In this document: positions 9,125-18,211 of the stretch, piece after piece | Layout of the letters: every line of letters begins with the position of its first letter | How positions within the stretch are numbered: the first letter of the stretch is position 1 | Assembly (NCBI RefSeq): GCF_032229225.1 | Contig: NZ_CP135076.1 | Coordinates: 1,283,001 to 1,347,000 of the forward strand | Direction: 5' to 3' | Source: Stakelama saccharophila | Lineage (GTDB): Bacteria > Pseudomonadota > Alphaproteobacteria > Sphingomonadales > Sphingomonadaceae | Length of the DNA: 64,000 nucleotides | Translations under genes and position numbers: made by a program | The notes under the pieces: generated by a model | Database searches by the model: none | Told to the model about the DNA's origin: nothing | What the model saw: only the letters and a program-made list of their open reading frames with translations

Positions 9125-9651
9125 TTCCGCACCGCGAACAGGGATTCACGCTGATCGAGGTGATGATCTCGCTCGGCCTGTTCGCGCTGATCGCGGTCGC
9201 GGGGCTGGGCCTGGTCGACAGCGTCCTCAACGTACAGGGCAAGACCGAGGCGCATCTCGACCGGCTGGACGCGTATCGCCGCGCGATGTTCATCATCGAC
9301 AGCGATTTCGACCAGATCGCGCGCGGCGGCATCAGCGGTGATACGGACAGCGTGCAATTCGTGCGCGCGGCGCCGGGCTTCGGAGGGCCGCCGGTGCCGG
9401 TCCGGTACGATCTGCGCGGCGGCGCATTGACCCGCATTGCCGGCGCTCGTCCACAGCTTGTCCTTCCCGGCGTTCGTACCGGGCGCTGGCGATATTTCTA
9501 CGATGGCGCGTGGACCGACCATTGGCCGCCCAATGCGGAGCTGAAGGAAGTGCGGCCCCGCGCCGTGGCGGTGGAGATGCAGGTGGCGCGCGGCACGTTG
9601 CGGCGCGTCGTCTCCCTGCCGCATCGGCCCGCCGGGGAAGAGACGGAATGA
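9121..9651 (+). CDS. gspJ: Type II secretion minor pseudopilin GspJ
   Basis: 176 residues. The short leader ends at Gly8 (MIPHREQG|FTLIEVMISLGLFALIAVAGLGL), a canonical prepilin peptidase site with the Glu at mature position 5. The length and the Arg-rich region DAYRRAMFIIDSDFDQIARG followed by VQFVRAAPGF fit GspJ. It overlaps the preceding binding-fold gene and the following gspK by 4 bp each. GspJ forms the pseudopilus tip with GspK and GspI; gspI is not seen here. Confidence 0.92.
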   Translation: MIPHREQGFTLIEVMISLGLFALIAVAGLGLVDSVLNVQGKTEAHLDRLDAYRRAMFIIDSDFDQIARGGISGDTDSVQFVRAAPGFGGPPVPVRYDLRGGALTRIAGARPQLVLPGVRTGRWRYFYDGAWTDHWPPNAELKEVRPRAVAVEMQVARGTLRRVVSLPHRPAGEETE

Positions 9652-10529
9652 GGGCCGCCGTTCGCGACGACGAGAAGGGCATGATCCTCGTCAACGTCCT
9701 GCTGTTCGTGGCGATCGCCAGCGGCATGGTGATGCTGATGATCAATCGCGAGGAGCTGGCGCTGGACCGCGCGATCCGCGCGCGCGAGGCGGCGCAGGCG
9801 CTGTCGGTGGTGCGCGGCGGCGAGGTGTCGGCGATCGTCGCGTTGCGCCGCGACGCGATCGAAGCGCCCGAATCCGATCACGCGGCGGAGCCCTGGGCGG
9901 CACTGGCCGAAAGCGGCGCGCCGATCCGCGGCGGCACCTTCGACATGGCCATCGCCGACGCGCAGGGGCGCTACAACATCAACAACGTGATGTCGCCGCA
10001 GCTTTCGGACCGGATCATGTTCCGGTCGATCGCCCAGGCGGCGGGACTGAGCGACGAGCAGATCGCCGGCGCGGTCGCCCTGGTGCGCGAATACGGACCC
10101 ATCACCGACCTGCGCCCCATCCGCCTGTCGGGGATCGAGCCGGAGCGTGCGGCGCGGCTGGAAGCCCTGGTAACGGCCCTGCCGGGGCATACCGACATCA
10201 ACATCAACGCCGCCCCGCCCGCGGTGCTGACGGTGCTGTTCCGCGATCCGTCGGTCGTCGACCGGTTGCTGGCGCTGCGGCGGCGGCAGGGCTTCATTGC
10301 GCGCGCCGATCTTTCCGACATGAACCAGACGGTGCCGGCCGGCGCCGGTTTCACGTCCGACAATTTCTGGGTCCGTACCGCAGCGACGATCGGCGGGACC
10401 CGGCAGGAGGAGGCTGCCCTCGTCCAGCGGATCAGGGAGGATAAGCGCATTCGCGTCGCCACCGTCGAACGCTGGCGCAACAGCGCCGTCCCGCCGGAGG
10501 TTCCCCCCTTCGCGTCGCCAGCGTCTTGA
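9648..10529 (+). CDS. gspK: Type II secretion minor pseudopilin GspK
   Basis: 293 residues from ATG 9648. The leader ends at Gly11 before MILVNVLLFVAIASGMVMLMI. As is typical for GspK, mature position 5 is not Glu (it is Asn). The large globular part contains QGRYNINNVM, a helix-hairpin-helix-like SAM-fold segment and DININAAPPAVLTVLF, all family signatures. It closes the rightward block; the following kynA starts 16 bp later. Confidence 0.93.
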   Translation: MRAAVRDDEKGMILVNVLLFVAIASGMVMLMINREELALDRAIRAREAAQALSVVRGGEVSAIVALRRDAIEAPESDHAAEPWAALAESGAPIRGGTFDMAIADAQGRYNINNVMSPQLSDRIMFRSIAQAAGLSDEQIAGAVALVREYGPITDLRPIRLSGIEPERAARLEALVTALPGHTDININAAPPAVLTVLFRDPSVVDRLLALRRRQGFIARADLSDMNQTVPAGAGFTSDNFWVRTAATIGGTRQEEAALVQRIREDKRIRVATVERWRNSAVPPEVPPFASPAS

Positions 10530-10545
10530 CGCTATAGGGGCCGGC

Positions 10546-11310
10546 ATGACCGACGACATGACCTATGGGCGCTATCTCGCGCTGGACGCGATCCTGGGGG
10601 CGCAGCATCCCCTTTCCACCAAGCATGACGAACTGCTGTTCATCATCATTCACCAGACCAAGGAGCTGTGGCTGAAGCAGACGATCGCCGAGATCGCCAA
10701 GGCGAAGACGCTGATCGCGGCCGACCACCTGGTAAAGGCGTACAAGTCGCTGGCGCGCGTCTCGCGCATCCAGGCGGTGATGACGCTGAGCTGGGACGTG
10801 CTGGCAACCATGACGCCGTCCGACTATACCGAGTTTCGCGGCGTGTTGGGCAGCAGCTCCGGTTTCCAGTCGGACCAGTTCCGCGCGGTCGAGGTGATGC
10901 TGGGCATCCGCGACAGCCAGCGGCACGGCCCGCTGACCGCGCAGGCGGCGGTGGAACCCAGCCTGTGGGACGATGCCAACGCCGCGCTGGCGCGCGCCGG
11001 CTTCGCCGTGCCGGAGGCGGCGCTTTCGCGGGACTGGTCGCAACCCTATGCGCCCAGCGAGGGGGTCGAGGCCGCCTGGGCCGATGTCTACCGGGACACG
11101 GAGCGCTATTGGGATCTCTATCAGCTCGCCGAAAAGCTGGTCGATGTCGATGACGCGCTCGCCACCTGGCGGCACAAGCATGTCTTGACGGTGTCGCGCA
11201 TCATCGGCGGCAAGCGCGGAACGGGCGGGACGGCGGGCGTGCCCTATCTGCAATCCACCCTGTCGAAGCGCGCCTTTCCCGAACTCTGGTCGCTGCGGAC
11301 GCGGCTGTGA
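10546..11310 (+). CDS. kynA: Tryptophan 2,3-dioxygenase
   Basis: 254 residues. This heme enzyme converts L-tryptophan to N-formylkynurenine. The family block HDELLFIIIHQTKELWLKQ supplies the distal His and substrate-binding residues, followed by FRGVLGSSSGFQSDQFR. The proximal heme His lies in the C-terminal WRHKHVLTVSRIIGGKRGTGGT. Length fits bacterial KynA, which is shorter than the animal enzyme. It overlaps the next gene by 4 bp, forming a two-gene kynurenine operon without a formamidase. Confidence 0.96.
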   Translation: MTDDMTYGRYLALDAILGAQHPLSTKHDELLFIIIHQTKELWLKQTIAEIAKAKTLIAADHLVKAYKSLARVSRIQAVMTLSWDVLATMTPSDYTEFRGVLGSSSGFQSDQFRAVEVMLGIRDSQRHGPLTAQAAVEPSLWDDANAALARAGFAVPEAALSRDWSQPYAPSEGVEAAWADVYRDTERYWDLYQLAEKLVDVDDALATWRHKHVLTVSRIIGGKRGTGGTAGVPYLQSTLSKRAFPELWSLRTRL

Positions 11311-12452
11311 GCGACGGCTATAAGCACCTGTTCCGGCGCAGCCTGGCGGCAGCGCCCGAGCGGCTGCATTTCGCCGCGCACAGCCATCACCTCTGGCCCG
11401 ACGCCAGCCATGAAGGGCAGATGGCGGCGTGGGAGGATGCGGCACGGTTCGCCGACCGGAAATGGTCGCGCGTGATGGACGAGGTCTGGCCGGCGGCGCA
11501 GCGGCAGGTCGCCGAGGAGCTGTCCCTGCCCGATCCCGACACCGTGGTCTTCGCCGGGAACACGCATGACTTCCTCGTTCGTATTCTCTCCGCCATCGAC
11601 CGTCGGCCGGTTCGCATCCTCACCAGCGAGGGTGAGTTTCACAGCTTCCGCCGCCAGGCGGAGCGCTGGGTCGAGGGCGGGACGGCGACGGTCGACGCGC
11701 TTCCCGTCGGCGAAGACCTGGTCGACCGCCTGCTGGCGCGGGCGGGGGAGCGCGCATACGACCTGATCCTCGTCAGCCAGGTGATGTTCGGCACCGGGCT
11801 GGTGGTGCCGGGCATCGAGCGCCTCGCCGCCATCGCGCGGCCGGACGGGCCGTGGGTGGTGATCGACGGCTATCACGGCTTCATGGCGGTGCCGACCGAC
11901 CTTTCCGCCGTCGCCGACCGGGTCTTCTATCTGGCGGGCGGCTATAAATATGCCATGGCGGGCGAGGGGGTCGGCCTGATGCACGCGCCGCCCGGTTTCG
12001 GCCCCCGGCCGGAGGTGACGGGCTGGTATGCCGCGTTCGACGATCTCGCCAGCCCGCCGGGAAGCGTGGGCTACGCCCCCGACGCCCGCCGCTTCATGGG
12101 CGCGACGTTCGATCCGTCGGGGCTGTACCGTTTCGTCGCGGTGCGCGACATGCTGGCGCGCGAAGGGCTGGATATGGCGGCGATGGCGGCCCATGCCGAC
12201 GCATTGAAACGGCAATTGCTGGGCGGGTTGGGCGACACGCCGCTCGCCGGTGCCGAATTGTGCAACCCGCCGGCGGAGGGAAGTGCCCGTTTCCTTGCCT
12301 TCCGGTCGCCCGATGCGCAGCGCTGGCAGCAGGCGCTATCGGCGCGCGACATCGTCACCGATGCGCGCGGCGACGTGCTGCGCATCGGCTTCGGCCCATA
12401 TCAGGACGAAGCCGATGTCGCGGCGTTGTTGCAGGCGCTGGCGCGGCTCTGA
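11307..12452 (+). CDS. Class V PLP-dependent enzyme, probable kynureninase-type
   Basis: 381 residues from a GTG overlapping the kynA stop. It is an aminotransferase class V-fold enzyme. The region VIDGYHGFMAVPTDLSAVAD holds the PLP-contacting Asp and His, and the Schiff-base Lys lies in YLAGGYKYAMAGEGVGLM. Coupling to tryptophan dioxygenase indicates that it acts on kynurenine (hydrolysis to anthranilate and alanine). The sequence around the lysine and the HFAAHSHHLWPD start are not the textbook KynU pattern, so it may be a divergent kynureninase or another class V enzyme. No gene symbol is given for that reason. Confidence 0.82.
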   Translation: MSDGYKHLFRRSLAAAPERLHFAAHSHHLWPDASHEGQMAAWEDAARFADRKWSRVMDEVWPAAQRQVAEELSLPDPDTVVFAGNTHDFLVRILSAIDRRPVRILTSEGEFHSFRRQAERWVEGGTATVDALPVGEDLVDRLLARAGERAYDLILVSQVMFGTGLVVPGIERLAAIARPDGPWVVIDGYHGFMAVPTDLSAVADRVFYLAGGYKYAMAGEGVGLMHAPPGFGPRPEVTGWYAAFDDLASPPGSVGYAPDARRFMGATFDPSGLYRFVAVRDMLAREGLDMAAMAAHADALKRQLLGGLGDTPLAGAELCNPPAEGSARFLAFRSPDAQRWQQALSARDIVTDARGDVLRIGFGPYQDEADVAALLQALARL

Positions 12453-12458
12453 GCGGTA

Positions 12459-13898
12459 TCAGGCGTCCAGCCAGCCGCCGGTGAAGCCGGCGCGCTGCAA
12501 CCCGGTGCGGATGGCGGGTACGTCCCGCATCGTTTTCCAGACGAAGTCGCTCTGGTGATTGGCGATCATGGCCAGGATCGGTCCCTGGTCGATGCCCAGC
12601 ATATCGTCGTCGACCCAGCCGAGCTGCGGATCGACGGTGCCGCGCGGACCCTTCATCTCCGGCCAGACGAAGCTGGGATTGAAGGCGTCGAGGAAGCCGT
12701 ATTCGCCGTAGATGCGGCCGTTCTGAAACGAACGGAGCGCCCGCGCGGCAGGCTCGACGATCTCCGGCGCGAAGGGCAGCGAGGCGACGGCCGCGGTCGG
12801 CGCGATCGTGCCGTCGTCGAAGGCGTCCGGCATGCTGACGGGGCCGCGGGCCGAATAGGTGCGGAACTGGCGCTGCTCGCCGCGATATTCGTGGGTGCCG
12901 CCGCCGGGGCCGTCACACGCCGTCAGGCCCCAGACGTCGCGGGAATAGGACTGCCATCCCATCGGATTGGCGATGGCATAGGCGCGCTGGGCATAGGTCG
13001 CGCGGCGGCTGTTCTCGAAATAATCGAGGCCGGCGCCGCGCATCGCCTTGTCTTGGATGTTACGGAAATCGACCCAGACATGGCTGTACTGATGGCCGAA
13101 ATGCGGGGCGAAGGCGAGGTAGCGCGTGTCCGGCGTCGACCCGCGCCAATCGTCGTCATAGCCCGAGCACCAGACGTCCCACAGGCCCGGATCGATCGCA
13201 TGGCGCGGCGCACCAAGCGCCAGGATGTTGACCAGCATGCCCTCGTTATAACCGACCCAGGCCGCCGGGATCATGCCGCTTTCCGGATGCCAGCCCATGG
13301 AGATGGCGCCCTTGTCGTTCTTGAGGAACGGCCATTCGACGCGGGCATAGATCGCCTGCGCGAGATCGCGGATGCGCGCCTCGTCGGGATGGTCCTGATC
13401 GAACCATTGGCCGGCGAACAGGATACCGCCCAGCAGCAGCGTGGTATCGACCGACGACAATTCGGTCTTGCCGTAGCGCAGGCCGGTTTCGAGATCGAGA
13501 AAGTGGTAGAAGAAGCCCTTGTGGCCCGCAACGCCGGTTTCGGCCGGGCCCTGAGGCGCGTCGCGGAAGAAGGTGAGGGTCGCCAGCGTGCGCTCGCGCG
13601 CCTGGGCGCGGCTGATCCAGCCATTGGCGACGCCGATGGGATAGGCGGTCAGCGCGAAGCCGGTGGCGGCGATGCTTGCGAAGGGCGCCGACGGCCAGCG
13701 GTCGGGCGCCAGGCCGTTCTTCGGGTTCGTCGTATCCCAGAAGAAGCGAAAGGTGCGCTGGGCGATATCGTCGAACAGGCCGGTGGCAGCGGACGCGGCG
13801 CCGGGGGCCGTCGCGGCCATCGGCGCACATGCGGCGCAGGCGGTGCCGCCGGCCAGCAGTGCCGTGGTGGCGAGAAGGGTGCGGCGATTGATATTCAT
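12459..13898 (-). CDS. GH144-like glucanase (glycoamylase-domain protein), exported
   Basis: 479 residues. The N-terminus MNINRRTLLATTALLAGGTACAAC is a Tat-like or lipoprotein signal (NRRTLL, then a lipobox-like Cys). The mature protein shows the (alpha/alpha)6 glycoamylase domain: FDDIAQRTFRFFWDTTNPKNGLAPDRWP, SSVDTTLLLGG, WVGYNEGMLVNILALG, HQYSHVWVDFRNIQD, WGLTACDGP and YGEYGFLDAFNP. Characterised members of this domain family (GH144) are endo-beta-1,2-glucanases. The gene lies downstream of a TonB receptor and LacI regulator and opposite a GH3 beta-glucosidase, which fits beta-glucan breakdown. Substrate is inferred. Confidence 0.87.
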   Translation of the reverse strand: MNINRRTLLATTALLAGGTACAACAPMAATAPGAASAATGLFDDIAQRTFRFFWDTTNPKNGLAPDRWPSAPFASIAATGFALTAYPIGVANGWISRAQARERTLATLTFFRDAPQGPAETGVAGHKGFFYHFLDLETGLRYGKTELSSVDTTLLLGGILFAGQWFDQDHPDEARIRDLAQAIYARVEWPFLKNDKGAISMGWHPESGMIPAAWVGYNEGMLVNILALGAPRHAIDPGLWDVWCSGYDDDWRGSTPDTRYLAFAPHFGHQYSHVWVDFRNIQDKAMRGAGLDYFENSRRATYAQRAYAIANPMGWQSYSRDVWGLTACDGPGGGTHEYRGEQRQFRTYSARGPVSMPDAFDDGTIAPTAAVASLPFAPEIVEPAARALRSFQNGRIYGEYGFLDAFNPSFVWPEMKGPRGTVDPQLGWVDDDMLGIDQGPILAMIANHQSDFVWKTMRDVPAIRTGLQRAGFTGGWLDA

Positions 13899-13912
13899 GT
13901 TGGATCTCGCTT

Positions 13913-13957
13913 GGACAAAGAAAAAGGGCGGAGCGCCAGGGGAAGCGCTCCGCCCAG
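13913..13957 (-). terminator. Hairpin terminator between TonB receptor and GH144 gene
   Basis: Read on the minus strand, an 11-bp GC stem (GGGCGGAGCGC with its complement, arms at 13945-13955 and 13926-13936) is followed directly by TTTTTCTTT. It lies just past the TonB receptor stop and before the GH144 start. It may end most transcripts from the receptor or act as a partial terminator lowering hydrolase expression relative to the receptor. Confidence 0.8.
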
Positions 13958-13969
13958 TTCGGGGAGGAA

Positions 13970-16900
13970 TCAGAAGCTGAAACCAGCCGTCAGCTTGATC
14001 GTGCGCGGCGGATTGCCGCCGATATTGTAGCCGAAGCGTTCGCCGAACACCGTCGGCGAAGCATCCGTGCGCGTATCATCGGTGGGGCTACCGTTGTAAT
14101 CGACATAGTTCCGATCGTTGAACAGATTGATGATGTCCACGCGGAAGCGCAGTCGGCTCTCGTCGTTGATGAGGTGAATGGGCACGTACTTGGTGAGCGC
14201 GATGTCCACCTGCCGCTTGCCCCAGCGGTCGCCATTGCCCTCGGCTTCCTTGTCGACGATGACCCGCTGGAACGGGTCCGCGCTGCTGATCACGCCACGG
14301 ACATAGGTCGGCGATTCGACTGTCAGGCGGCCCGAAAAGCTGAAGTCGAGCGGCAGGTCGACGCTGCCGGCCGCGACGAAGCGGTGCTTCGGAACGCCGA
14401 GCGTGCGCGTGAAGGGATAATCCTCCGGATATTCGTAGTCGAACGAGTAGGTGCTGCCGCCATTATCCTCGGCCTCGGTATAGGTGTAGGTGGCGTTGAA
14501 GCTCCACGGCGACGACGGCGTGTAGTTCTTCGTGAACTTCAGATAGCCGGAATCCGAATGGGTCTCCAGACCGTTCACGCCGAGCAGGATGCTGCCATAG
14601 CCCGTGGGCGAGAAACGGAACGGGGAACTGATCGCGCCCGAATTGGGATCGGGCGTGAAGAACTCGCCATCCGGCGACCGGTTGCCGAGGATGTAGGTGA
14701 AGCCATCCTTGCCCACGATCCGCATATAACCGACCTCGATCTGGATCGGGTCGAACGACGTTCGCAGCCCGAGGCTGAACTGGTCGGAATACGGGTTCTT
14801 GAGATCGTTGTCGATGAACCGAAGCTCGCGACCGCCGCCGTTATTCTCCGTACCGGCAAGCAACTGCTGCCGGCCGTCTTCGGTCAGATAGACCGGGTCC
14901 CATGCCAGACAGGTGGAGCTTGCCTCGGCCGGGGTGCAATCGCTCAGCGGGTCATCGCTGAAGAAGCGGAACGTGCGCCGCGGGAAGGCGCCTCCGCTGC
15001 GTTCGAGTTGCAGGAAGTCGAACTGGTTGCGGTCGTACGACCGGCCATAGCCGCCGAAGATGGTGTAGGTGCCGGTCCCGTCGACATCGTAGCTGAACCC
15101 GACGCGAGGCTGGAACGCGTTCATGAACGTTTCGCGCTCATCCCCGGTCGATATGAAATCGTTGATGTTGTAACTTGCGTTCACGAGGTTCGGATAGTTT
15201 TCCGGCGAAACCGCCGCGACGGCGTCCGCCGGGGTTGCGAAGTCGAGATATGCCGGGTTGCGCTCGAAATCCCAGCGCAGGCCGAGGTTCAGCGTCAGGC
15301 GGTCGGTCACTTCCCAGTCGTCCTGAATATAGGCGCCGAACTGGAAATTGTTCGACTTGACCCGGGTATCGCCGATGCCCGTGGCTGCGCCGAATTCGAC
15401 CTGATACGGAACGGAATCGTTGAAGCCGCTCAGCCCCGGATAGATCGAGTTGTAGCTGTACAGGGGGTTGAAGAAATTCAATTCCTGCGTGTTGAGCTTA
15501 ATCCACGATGCCTTCACCCCGGTCTTGATCGTGTGGCGATCAAAGCCGGTCCAGGTGAAGTCTTCCTGCGCGGTCCAGCCCTTCTGGCCCTTGTTCTGAT
15601 AATTCGGGCTGCCGCCGAACTGCAGCAGCGCGAACCGGTTATAGTTGTCGCCATTCTGGTCGATCTGCTGGAATCGATAGCCGTTGGAGAACATCGTCGG
15701 CTGCGGCGCCCACTTCACGTCCTGATAGGAGACGCGCAGTTCGTTGACCCAGTTGTCGGTGCTATGCTGCCACCGACCGGCTACGCGCAGTTCCTCCGTA
15801 TCGACATTGGTCCGCGTTTCCGAAGCGGCGGGACCGGTATTCAGGTTCTGACCGGTTTCGTTGCGGTATTTCGCGGTAACCTCGATCAGATCTGAATCGG
15901 TCGGCACGATGTCGATCTTGCCGAAGTACAGGTCTTCGTTGAAGTCCCGGTTGGTTGAACCGAAATAATCCTGATATTCGGACGGCAGGCTGCTGATCGG
16001 CGCATCATTGTCCGGCCGGATGTCGACCGGCTGCTGCTGGCGCTTTCCTTCGTAGGATACGAAGAAGTGCATCACGTCCTTGATGATCGGCCCGCCCAAT
16101 GCGCCGCCGAACTGCATGTCCTGCGTTTCGACCTTGTCGGTTCCGTTGAACTTTTCGGTCGGACGCTTCGCGCGCAGATCCTGATTGGTGAAGTCGAAGA
16201 AGCCTTCGCCGTGGAACTCGTTCGTGCCCGACTTGGTCGACGCTGTAATCGCAACCGAACTGACCTGATCGAACTCCGCCTTGTAGTTCGAGCTGAGCAC
16301 CCGGTACTCGCCGATGGCGAGCTGCGGGAACGGGTTGCCCTGGCTCGAATCCTGGCCGGTGATGCCGTTCTTGAGCACGAAGTCCTTCTGGCTGACGCCG
16401 TCGATGAACACGTTCACCGAATTGGACTGCTGCGCGCCACCGCGAATGCTCGAATTGCCGTTCGCGCCGGTCTGGAACTGCACGCCGGGCGCCAGATCGG
16501 CGAAGGCCAGGAAATTGCGGTTCACCTGCGGCAGTTGCTCGATCAGGCGCTGCGTGATCGTGACGCCGACTTCGCCGCCTTCGAGCGTCTGAAGCCTGTT
16601 GCCGGTCACGATGATGTCGCCGGCGCCGCCTTCGGTCCCGCCGGCCGTGATTTCCGTGCCCGGCTCCGCGCCGTTGGCGGGTTCCTGACCGGTTACGTCG
16701 GTCGCCTGGCCGGCGGCCACGTCCAGATCCAACTGTGCGGTCTGCGACACGTTGAGGGTGAAATTGTCCGTCGAGCGAACACCGTTCGCCGTCGTGATTT
16801 CCAACCTGTAGGTGCCCGGCCCGATCGCGCTGAAATTATAGCTGCCGTCGGTGCTGGTGGTCCCTTCGCGGCGATAGCCCGTGTTGACGTTGATCAGCGT

Positions 16901-17092
16901 AATACGGCTGTTGGAAACGGCCTGACCGGCATCGGTGATCGTGCCGCGGATCGACGCCTGGCTCGACTGGGCGTGGGCGGGGACCGCTGCGATGGCACCC
17001 ATCGCACTGCCCATCATCAGGGCAGCCGCCAACCGTATTGCGCCGCGCCTGCGGTGGGGCATCGGCCCGAATGTAGAAGTAATCGTACGCAT
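13970..17092 (-). CDS. TonB-dependent outer-membrane receptor with N-terminal carboxypeptidase-regulatory-like domain (Oar-like)
   Basis: 1040 residues from the ATG at 17092, chosen because AGGAGGAAGAA precedes it; a start 18 bp upstream lacks a site. A signal peptide ends at AHAQ. Residues of about 30-110 form a carboxypeptidase-regulatory-like beta domain (SIRGTITDAGQAVSNSRITLINVNTGYRREG), then comes a plug (GVTITQRLIEQLPQVNRNFL; SIRGGAQQSNSVNVFIDG) and a 22-strand barrel ending in the aromatic TAGFSF. It imports large ligands, here probably glucan oligosaccharides given its neighbours. It follows lacI by 33 bp on the same strand. Confidence 0.93.
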   Translation of the reverse strand: MRTITSTFGPMPHRRRGAIRLAAALMMGSAMGAIAAVPAHAQSSQASIRGTITDAGQAVSNSRITLINVNTGYRREGTTSTDGSYNFSAIGPGTYRLEITTANGVRSTDNFTLNVSQTAQLDLDVAAGQATDVTGQEPANGAEPGTEITAGGTEGGAGDIIVTGNRLQTLEGGEVGVTITQRLIEQLPQVNRNFLAFADLAPGVQFQTGANGNSSIRGGAQQSNSVNVFIDGVSQKDFVLKNGITGQDSSQGNPFPQLAIGEYRVLSSNYKAEFDQVSSVAITASTKSGTNEFHGEGFFDFTNQDLRAKRPTEKFNGTDKVETQDMQFGGALGGPIIKDVMHFFVSYEGKRQQQPVDIRPDNDAPISSLPSEYQDYFGSTNRDFNEDLYFGKIDIVPTDSDLIEVTAKYRNETGQNLNTGPAASETRTNVDTEELRVAGRWQHSTDNWVNELRVSYQDVKWAPQPTMFSNGYRFQQIDQNGDNYNRFALLQFGGSPNYQNKGQKGWTAQEDFTWTGFDRHTIKTGVKASWIKLNTQELNFFNPLYSYNSIYPGLSGFNDSVPYQVEFGAATGIGDTRVKSNNFQFGAYIQDDWEVTDRLTLNLGLRWDFERNPAYLDFATPADAVAAVSPENYPNLVNASYNINDFISTGDERETFMNAFQPRVGFSYDVDGTGTYTIFGGYGRSYDRNQFDFLQLERSGGAFPRRTFRFFSDDPLSDCTPAEASSTCLAWDPVYLTEDGRQQLLAGTENNGGGRELRFIDNDLKNPYSDQFSLGLRTSFDPIQIEVGYMRIVGKDGFTYILGNRSPDGEFFTPDPNSGAISSPFRFSPTGYGSILLGVNGLETHSDSGYLKFTKNYTPSSPWSFNATYTYTEAEDNGGSTYSFDYEYPEDYPFTRTLGVPKHRFVAAGSVDLPLDFSFSGRLTVESPTYVRGVISSADPFQRVIVDKEAEGNGDRWGKRQVDIALTKYVPIHLINDESRLRFRVDIINLFNDRNYVDYNGSPTDDTRTDASPTVFGERFGYNIGGNPPRTIKLTAGFSF

Positions 17093-17125
17093 TTCTTCCT
17101 CCTGGAACACGGTTTTTGCGGGCGG

Positions 17126-18124
17126 TTATTGTTCCGCCCGTCTGCTTGTGGATGCACGGACCACGAGTTCCGGATGCCGGAACTCGCTGTCGGTATCGTC
17201 GTCGCCGTCGACGATGGCGGCGATGCGATTGAGCGCGCTGGCGCCGATATCGGCGATGTTGACCCGCATCGTGGTCAGCCCCGGCGAAATCAGCCGGGCC
17301 AGCGGAATGTCGTCGAAACCGGCGATGCCGATCTCCCGTCCGACGGCGATGCCGGCATCGCGCAGCGCAACCAGCGCGCCGATCGCCATCATGTCGTTGG
17401 CGGCGAAGACCGCGTCCGCGCCGCGCCGGTCGGCGAGCAGCGCCTCAGCGGCCTTTGCGCCGCCCTCTTCGGTGAAATCGCCCGCGATCACGCGCGGTTC
17501 CAGATCGTGCCGCCGCATCGCGCGGCGATAGCCCTGTTCGCGGTCGGCTGCTTCGGCGTTGCAGGCGGCGCCGGCGATGTGGACGATATGGCGGTATCCG
17601 GTATCGACCAGGTGATCGACCATCGCCTCGGCGCCGGCTTCGTTGTCCACCCGGATTCGCGGGCGATCGGGCGTGTCGCTGCGGCTGTTGATCAGAATCG
17701 CGGGCAGGGACGGGGAAAGCTGCTCGATCAACGTTGCGGTGTCGATATCGGGCGCCATGATGACCAGCCCGTCGACGCGGCCGCGCATGGTGCGCACGGC
17801 GTCGACCGCCTGTTCGGGATCGGCGTGCATGTTGGACAGCAGCAGTTGCAGGCCCCGCGCCGACGCGGCCCGGTCCATGCCGCGCACGACTTCGGAGAAG
17901 AATTCGCCGTGCAGGTCGGGAAGCATCACGCCGATCGCATGGGCACGCGCCAGCGACAGGCTGCGCGCTCCGGCATGCGGGACATAGCCCAGCTCCCGCG
18001 CGGCGACCTTCACCTTTTCGCGCAGTTCCGGGCGGACATTGTCGTGACCGTTCAGCGCACGCGAAACGGAGGCGACGGATACGTTGGCCCTGCGTGCGAC
18101 ATCCCGGATGGTGGCGTGCGCCAT
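17126..18124 (-). CDS. LacI-family transcriptional regulator of the glucan locus
   Basis: 332 residues from ATG 18124. The helix-turn-helix TIRDVARRANVSVASVSRALNG is followed by the hinge helix (GYVPHAGARSLSLAR) and a periplasmic-binding-type effector domain (IGVMLPDLHGEFFSEVVRG; DAVFAANDMMAIGAL; GIAGFDDIPLARLISPGLTTM). Such proteins usually repress until a sugar is bound. It shares a 194-bp divergent promoter region with the GH3 gene, where a 16-bp perfect palindrome lies, and precedes the TonB receptor on its own strand. Autoregulation and control of both arms is the likely scheme. Confidence 0.94.
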   Translation of the reverse strand: MAHATIRDVARRANVSVASVSRALNGHDNVRPELREKVKVAARELGYVPHAGARSLSLARAHAIGVMLPDLHGEFFSEVVRGMDRAASARGLQLLLSNMHADPEQAVDAVRTMRGRVDGLVIMAPDIDTATLIEQLSPSLPAILINSRSDTPDRPRIRVDNEAGAEAMVDHLVDTGYRHIVHIAGAACNAEAADREQGYRRAMRRHDLEPRVIAGDFTEEGGAKAAEALLADRRGADAVFAANDMMAIGALVALRDAGIAVGREIGIAGFDDIPLARLISPGLTTMRVNIADIGASALNRIAAIVDGDDDTDSEFRHPELVVRASTSRRAEQ

Positions 18125-18211
18125 GCCCTTTTGGATCCTCCAACTGATTCGGACGCGTGAGCCGCGTTCTTGCTGCGGATTTCGGTGTCGCGCCGAACCA
18201 TGTCCGCGCCC

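Noticed and set aside
14174..15895. Long rightward open frame opposite the TonB receptor (573 codons)
   Set aside because: It is antisense to a well-supported receptor, of low complexity in composition, and has no recognisable motif. Long shadow frames are normal at this GC content; the same holds for frames opposite the pectate lyase, DsbD and GH3 genes.
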